NCBI RefSeq assembly: GCF_914767665.1
Contig: NC_059505.1
Location: 26,843,506 to 26,907,505, forward strand
Length of the DNA: 64,000 nt
DNA from: Harmonia axyridis
Taxonomy: Eukaryota > Arthropoda > Insecta > Coleoptera > Coccinellidae
Reading direction: 5' to 3'
Shown: piece by piece, positions 57,636 to 64,000 of the stretch
How positions within the stretch are numbered: the stretch's first letter is position 1
Layout of the letters: every line of letters begins with the position of its first letter
The notes under the pieces: generated by a model
What the model was told of the DNA's origin: nothing
What the model saw: the letters and a program-made list of their open reading frames with translations, nothing else
The model's database searches: none
Program-made: the position numbers and the translations under genes

Positions 57636-57639
57636 TTCA

Positions 57640-58640
57640 CGTGATCGCATAAAATGAGCGACTGCAGACTGCCTCAACCTGTCGCTCCCATCTGAGTGAG
57701 CTAGGGGATTCCGAAAAATGTAACTTATTCACTGGATGATATCTGCTCTCCAAAACATTAAACTCTCAGTCGTTCCTCAGTATTTTTTCTAATACGAAAA
57801 TATAGACCTTCCTTTTTCTCGATGTCAAGTATCAGTGCATTATAGAGCAACACCAAGCCTCAAATCTACTAATCAGCTCATTGCACATACTCCTGAGTCC
57901 ACCAAGACTCTACGCTGACACCACGCTGATATTTGTCAGCGAATATGACCAATTTTACTATTTCTTATTATATGGTCCGGTAAATCATTCATGAAAAGAA
58001 GAAATAATAGCGGTCCCAGAACAGAGGCCTGCCGTAACCGTAGTATGATTTCATTTTTGTAAGATATAAAATGTCCAATTCTTACAGATGAAGAACGATC
58101 AATAATAAAACATTTGCTCCATTCTAATAAAACACCGCGAAAACCCAGATTACAGATCTTAGTCCAAGAACACCAGAGATAGTATATCAAATGCACGGAT
58201 GAGATCAAAAAAGAAACTGGCAAAAAAATGACCTTCATCTAATTTTTTATAAACGAAGTCAAACAAATGAAAAGGTCACTGTTTCAGCGTCGCGTCGTCT
58301 ATATTTTCGGAAGCTGTATTGGCAGTTTGTAATAGTAAATGTATTAATGCGAGTTAGAAACGAATTCATTCCAGTGTATGTTATGATTTTTTAAGAACTT
58401 TGGAAAATACGCTCATAATCGGTAAGGGACGATAATTTTCAATATTGCAAGGGCCAGTTTTTTTTTAAATACTGGAATGAAGCCGATTTCAAAAATGAAG
58501 GAAATTTGCCAGTGTTAGATAAATATGTGCAAAAGGATCACCAAAAATGTTTACTATGGCTTTCAATACCCTGTAGAAAATGTTATCAACACCAGAATTT
58601 TTTCATTTTCAACTCTTGGTGGGTAAAATATATCGTATAG
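57640..58640 (-). pseudogene. Jockey-like LINE reverse transcriptase fragment (copy 2)
   Basis: The minus strand reads FRGVLLEWSKCFIIDRSSSV, RIGHFISYKN, then ASVLGPLLFLLFMNDLPDH and, upstream, broken RT finger motifs up to about 58640. It shares family, flanking text and strand with copy 1 at 12965-13620. The GVPQG box is altered (RLRQAS), and stops are frequent. The segment holding the YADD box at about 57940 is eroded. Confidence 0.75.
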
Positions 58641-58683
58641 AAACGTAAGCCATCATCTCTAATTGAAGGAATAATAAGCGAAA

Positions 58684-58912
58684 GTAAAAGGAGAAGAAAA
58701 ACCTCTCTATGTCGACTCCAAATGTTTTGTTGAATAGCCACATGTTTCGATCTCCGAGAAATCATCTTCAGGCCCTACTAATTGAAAAGAATGAATAATT
58801 CTTCTGTTTGTTCTTTTTTCAATCGGTGGGGCATAAAGATGATCTTTCGGAAATCGAAACATGTAGCCATTCGATAAAACATTTGGAGTTGACATAGAGA
58901 GTGTTTCTTCTC
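58684..58912. repeat. Inverted repeat hairpin, about 80 bp arms
   Basis: ggagaagaaaaacctctcta at 58689 pairs with tagagagtgtttcttctcc at about 58896, and gtcgactccaaatgtttt, agccacatgtttcgat pair with their complements. The loop is about 65 bp. Confidence 0.75.
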
Positions 58913-59520
58913 CTTTTACTTAATATAACGTAGATCGTCGTCAGCAATAACGTATATCAGATCGTCAGAAATAAATTAGACGGATCTCAAATTCAAACGT
59001 TGTATAGGGAGCATCCAATGTTGAAGATGAATAGCCTAAAAATAAAATGCTTGAACAGTCCAAGCTTCTCTTTAAGATGCAAAATGAAGTGATTTAAGTC
59101 GACACGAAGTTAAAGCACAATATGGACTATCATGATTATAACCTGAGAACAAGAGATAGAATAAGAAATGACTATACCAGGCCACTTTAGTTACACAAAC
59201 GTTTATCAGCATACCAAAGACATTAAGTGGAAATTAAAGGGCTGTCCTTTTCACTTCAAGAGAATATTTTAAGAACAGAGGATGAGTAAAGTTCATTTTA
59301 AGAATAATTTATTGACTCTTGATTATTTCGTTCTCTACGTGACGGAAATTCATCTTAATATGAATTATGATCATAATTTATTGATTTGTTTATTTTTTGA
59401 TATTGTTTTACTTGCCATAGTTTGTTAGTTGAAAGCCTCGGTGCCAGTTTTATTCAACTAATTTGAGGTCTGAAAAAAATGACTAAAAAAACCAAATACA
59501 TTTTAGTCGATTCCACATCG
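58913..59520. other. Non-coding stretch, nothing recognised
   Basis: AT-rich, no family recognised. Confidence 0.4.
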
Positions 59521-60060
59521 CTCTCATCCTTTTAAACCCAATTTCCTACGAGAATCGGCACCGTTGTTCTCCATCTGACGCAGTCTGCCTGAGCCGACCA
59601 TCCCAACATTTCAAGTTCAACCTGTCCCCACTTTCGTTGCCCAATTCCCATGTCCCAGACCGACCATGTACCATCATCAGACGCAACAAAAATTCCACCC
59701 ATCGGTTCACCTTTGAGCGCGACACATATCCTTCAACCTCCCAATTTTGTTTGTGTTATACAGGTAGTTTTTGCGTTCGTTCCGTTCCGATAAGCTTCGT
59801 GCGTTGTCGTTCTCAACTCAACGCTAAGCTAGAGTGGCGCGTCGATACTTTAAGAATTAAGAAGCATGCGGATACAGAATATACGCGGCTGAGCGAGTTA
59901 GAATACGATAAACTTGTGTTTGTGTTGTTTGTTCTTCTGTTTTCGGTGATTATCCGGAGGATTGGTTTGGTTTTTGTGTGTGCGGTTTGAACAAAGTGTC
60001 TCAGGGATTAACTGATACTTCTACATTGGATATAACATTGAGTTATAGCATAAAGGTAAG
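59520..60060 (+). promoter_or_regulatory. Candidate promoter and non-coding first exon
   Basis: This block is clearly GC-richer than its flanks, and contains pyrimidine-rich text followed by TTTTTGCGTTCGTTCCGTTC-like sequence. It ends in a good 5' splice-site match (ataaag/gtaaggg at 60053-60060). No convincing protein is encoded (the 117-codon frame at 59637-59990 has no known motif). It could be the start of a gene lying to the right, outside or spread across the window. Confidence 0.3.
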
Positions 60061-60850
60061 GGTGTGAAAGAGTCTTCAGGAAGTTCAGCTTGGCTTAACC
60101 TCAAATGCGGTCTTGAATAATGAACAGGTGATATCACCTGATGCAACCTTGGGTTAGTCATTGTTATTTTCGAAGATCGTTTTCCGACAATCTCATTGAT
60201 TTAATCCTATTTAAAATCAATATATTTCTAATGTAATTATAGAGTTAATTACACACAGAAAACATCGCCAACTTGAGAATAAATCAGTTTACAATTAAGC
60301 GCTTCTTTTTCATGATGCGCTCGTCTTGTTTGTGATATAAACATTCAGACCGATGCTTCAATATTTCATCCCAATTCGTTTAACATTAAATCGAAGAAAT
60401 TGTGGGATCTGATCTAGGTACACACTGAGAATGATTGGAAATTCTTCCTGAATCAAAATTAATTCCTCATTATTATACTTTGATCAACTATTTCATATCT
60501 GAAGCCAAAATATATATTAGAACATAGTTTTGAGTCAGATGTCTCTGATGGATCTGAATTATTCTTCATACTTCATATCACAAAATCGATTAAACTATCA
60601 AATATTTTCAGTATGATAGTTGAATGTACAATAAGTGATTGGATGAAACTAGTTTTCCAAAACATGCAAGAAATATTTTTGTTAAGTTTGATCCATTTAA
60701 ATTCATAGGTCGAGTTATATTCGGCTAGAGTTGCTTCTCGATGGCTCAAAATCATGCCAAAGATATTCTTCATCATTTTAGCGATGATAAAATTGGGCTT
60801 TTCCTAACTTCGAAAACACAGAAAAACTATATGACATAAAAAAAGGAACA
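60061..60850. other. Non-coding stretch, nothing recognised
   Basis: If the splice site at 60056 is real this would be intron. No features seen. Confidence 0.35.
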
Positions 60851-61730
60851 CCAAGAAGACCAAAACTTAGCAGGAGGGTTCAACTAGTCAAATATACTAA
60901 TTCATCAAAATTTCAAATGAACTAAACAAGAGATAAAGTCAATTTTTATCAATAATGTGTAATACCACCCCTATTACTTTGACACTCCCGCATGGTTTCC
61001 ACTAATGACTAGTGACTCGATATCCTCCTGAGGTATTGCATCCCAGACAATGTATAATTCATGCCGAAAAGTTTTAGTCTCCTCGAAGTGCTTCACATAT
61101 ATTCATATTTTGCAATATAGGCTTTTGAAAATTTGGTTCTTCAACTCCTAAAGTTATGGAATTATATGGGATTCTACCACTTCATTAACATTACAATATG
61201 CATTCTTATTGCCTTGGATGAATACAAACAGTGAATTGCTTCCCTAAACAATAACAACCCTTACAGTGTGGTGCACATGTTTCTCAACAAAAAACTGGCA
61301 ATTATAACCTTCTCCACGTCTAAGTGATGTGACCAACGCTCATTTCATCCAGAATCGGGATTCTTTACCGAAGAGCCATCCCAATCCTGTCGCTAAGTAT
61401 AGGTACACCACTTCAAAAGTTCGATGACAAGCCCTCAGCCGAAGTACAAGATATGGTCGATATGACTACGAGACAAAAGTTCAAGTTCCACCGAAAACTG
61501 TAAGGGTTACAGGGTTCGAAGTAATTGATAGACTATTGATCTTGTAGTCGAGAATCGGTCTCTTAATGACATTAATTGATGATAGTGGTCTTGGACCTAA
61601 TTTGTCTGTCTTGATCGTCCACTTCCTCGTCTACGACGTTCTTGACCCTCTCTGGATCATGCTTGATAACACCATATTACAGAAGATAGGTTACTGTTGA
61701 GACGATTGATTATTACGTTCTTGGGGTTGC
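60850..61730 (-). pseudogene. Tc1-like transposase relic (copy 2)
   Basis: The minus strand shows RRRRGSGRSRQT, HYHQLMSLRDRFSTTRSI (second helix-turn-helix of Tc1), GLGWLFGKESRFWM (family VLFSDESRFxL; the first Asp reads Lys in this frame), NVNEVVESHIIP, and IVWDAIPQEDIESLV near the C-terminus (about 61050). The second Asp and the Glu motifs are not readable. Frames shift repeatedly. It is more decayed than the Tc1 at 10075-11000. Confidence 0.7.
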
Positions 61731-64000
61731 TGTGTCATAGAAAATATTATAACACTTCGTCAGTTATGTTTGTGTCTTCTAATTGTCACCTTCTTGTCAA
61801 ATTAGTTTTATGGAAATTCGATCAAAATAGGAGTTTTCGAAGGTAAATATTAAGAATATAAAACTTTCAACAAAAATGATAATAACTTATGTTTGACAAA
61901 ATGGAAACCTTTATTTAGAACATATGAAAATTTGAGCGCGATAAAAGAGGTACTTTTTTCATGATTATTTGAAGATTGGTGCCTTTTGATTGCTTCATTT
62001 CACAATGAGTGAAATAATCAGATTCTTATTATGAAATTTGTCTAAACATCAAATAAATACATAATATTATTCCTCCTTTTATTCGAATTGCGTCCTGAAT
62101 TCTTTATTTCGAATATATCCTTTTATTGTATTTAAAGATACCGTTAAAATGAGATTGGTTAAGCGTCTGGAACGAGCAATCTTCAGAGATGCTTCGCGAG
62201 AACCATGTATCAGTTCCATGCCCACTGGTATTAAGTAGTCTCAATTGAATTACTAAGAAAAATGAGTCCCGTTTTCTTACCATTATTAATGGATTACGGA
62301 ATAGGTATTCAGTTCGGAAGAGTACATTATGGAAATCTAGGAAGATAATGTCCCAGAAACCTTTTAGTTCGTGAAGCAGCATTTGAAATTCGTTGGAATA
62401 TCATCTCCATTTGGTTTTACTGATTTATGATGCGTTATCACTGAATTGGAAAAATATGCTATTGATTTTATTTATCTGATGAATTATTGATTGATGCGCC
62501 AATTTCGCACTTGGAAACCACATAGCTGTATATAGGCGTTTTATACATGAAATTGAGGCATGAAAAATCCTGACTTCACGTCTATGTTATCTCGTTTTTT
62601 TTCGATATTCTGCTTGAATTTTGAATCTGACTACGCTAGCAACATGAAATTTTACATGAAGCTTGAAATTATTGTTATCCTTAAAGGCTCATCTTCTCAG
62701 TGATAGTATAATCAAGCTAATAGAAACCATCAAGATTTTTGGAAACATTCATTTTGACAAAATAAAATAGACATTACTCGAAAAAACAAAATTATAGTCT
62801 GAATTCTCTTGAAGAGCACAAAATGACTGCATTGAATTGTCAGCTGAAAAATTCTCATCAATATTTATCGCTCATATGATCTGCTCAGATGTCCGCAAAC
62901 TGTATTTCAATTCGAACTTCACATCATTTTGCAAATTTTTCAGAAGATCATTTGTCATTTGTCAAAATGAATGTTTTCAAATATTTTGATGATTTCTTTG
63001 ATTTGGCTTATCTCTAATTGATGTTATTAGTAGGTATTAAGTAGAGTTGAGCAATCTTATCTCTTTGAAACTGTATATGTGGAAAGTATACTACCAGACC
63101 CCGTAAAAAACATGAAATGCGAAGTATTTTTAAAACTATTCATTTTAGGCACAATATGTCTCAACAATAATTGAAGACTACTCACTGGGCTGTCCGACAG
63201 GTAAAATAAATTCAGGGCATCTCATTTAAATCGAGGAATAAATGGACTTATTGACATTATTTAAAGGTCACTTTAAAAATTGCAGTCTTCCGGAGCACGT
63301 GCAGAGTGATTGTAGAAGACTTGAATACTTTTAGGAATCCAATAAAAAAAAATCGTACAATTATCTGAAACATTTTTCAAGATATCATTTTCAGTTTAAA
63401 TCTTAGACCCATTAAACGTCAAAAAGTACCATAGGTGAATGATGGTGGAGTATTTCAACATCAAAATGTCATGGAAATTAAAATTATGAATATGATATGA
63501 CAATTGGGCATTCTTATTTAAAAACAGGATTATATCGTGTCTCTCCTGACGCAGAAATATTGAGTAGTTTTTTTCAATAATTATGTTGCGTAATCAACAA
63601 TAAATTCGCTTGAAATTGTTATTTTACTTTCAAATAAAAATTTTTATTCATCAAATCATACAAAAGTCAAAATTGATTGAAAAATCTTCAACAAACTTCT
63701 GGACTGAGCTTCTAGTTGACTACTAAGTTATAAAAGCCAAAGCTCTTAGGAATCTCTTGCCTTCTCCAACTCTTGCATTTTCTGCACTTGATACCTTGAA
63801 ATCTAAATACAGAAATAAACTTCAAGTAGAAAATTACTTCAGAGTGGTTATCTCTAACATGAAACCAAATTAAGAGAAATTGTGCTCTTTAAAACAATCT
63901 CATGTTTGCCATTAGTTAATCCATAAAATGTTTCTTTGTCATTGATAAATAATATTTCAATAATTTTTTTTCTCTCTTTATCATTTTATCTTTTTATTTT
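61731..64000. other. Non-coding stretch, nothing recognised
   Basis: AT-rich to the window end. A 92-codon minus frame at 62104-62382 contains TSGHGTDTWFSRSISEDC but no domain I can name. Confidence 0.4.

Noticed and set aside
1..64000. tRNA genes, rRNA and CRISPR arrays
   Set aside because: No T-arm plus acceptor-stem combination, rRNA text or regularly spaced repeats were seen; direct repeats present are TE or satellite type.
1..64000. A novel multi-gene defence or metabolic system
   Set aside because: The only intact genes are the three pseudoproteases; the rest is TE debris and gives no evidence of a coordinated system.

Overview
This window is AT-rich insect nuclear DNA; a beetle is plausible from the transposon mix, but no order is proven. 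There are no operons, Shine-Dalgarno sites, CRISPR arrays or clear tRNA/rRNA genes. Most of it is decayed transposable elements in non-coding DNA: Mos1-like and irritans-like mariners, DD34E Tc1 elements, DD41D Tc/mariner relics, a pogo-like element, hAT MITEs, TA-target MITEs, foldback elements, and 5'-truncated or eroded non-LTR retrotransposons (Jockey-like, RTE-like and RNase H-bearing). The only convincing intact host genes are three single-exon genes at 46.6-51.1 kb.

Layout. 1-11 kb: Mos1-like mariners at 1, 1622 and 4348, an irritans-like mariner split by a retroelement piece and a (TA)n tract, an unrecognised exon-like block at 5.64-6.19 kb, a Jockey-like RT relic, another irritans mariner end and a Tc1 element. 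12-22 kb: LINE pieces, a DD41D relic, a ~132 bp tandem array and dispersed repeats. 22-32 kb: a Mos1-like mariner, an RNase H LINE interrupted by a palindromic MITE, a DD41D element, a hAT MITE with exact 8 bp target duplications, a second RNase H LINE, and a mariner abutted by a pogo-like element. 33-46 kb: RTE-type LINE ends, palindromic repeats, and a three-level nest (foldback in hAT in RTE) with target duplications at two levels.

The gene cluster holds one minus-strand gene (A) and two plus-strand genes (B, C), all encoding secreted or membrane-tethered trypsin-fold proteins. The disulfide Cys pair and the GW motif remain, but the catalytic Ser and His are replaced in all three and the Asp in B and C. 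They look like serine protease homologs (pseudoproteases) from local duplication. A and B are head to head across about 0.7 kb that contains a 110 bp MITE.

52-64 kb holds a 764 bp foldback element, a ribosomal protein L38 pseudogene fragment, two LINE relics, a 0.23 kb hairpin, a GC-richer block ending in a 5' splice-site-like sequence (possible promoter and first exon), a second Tc1 relic and about 2 kb with nothing recognisable. All assignments come from reading motifs; no database search was run.
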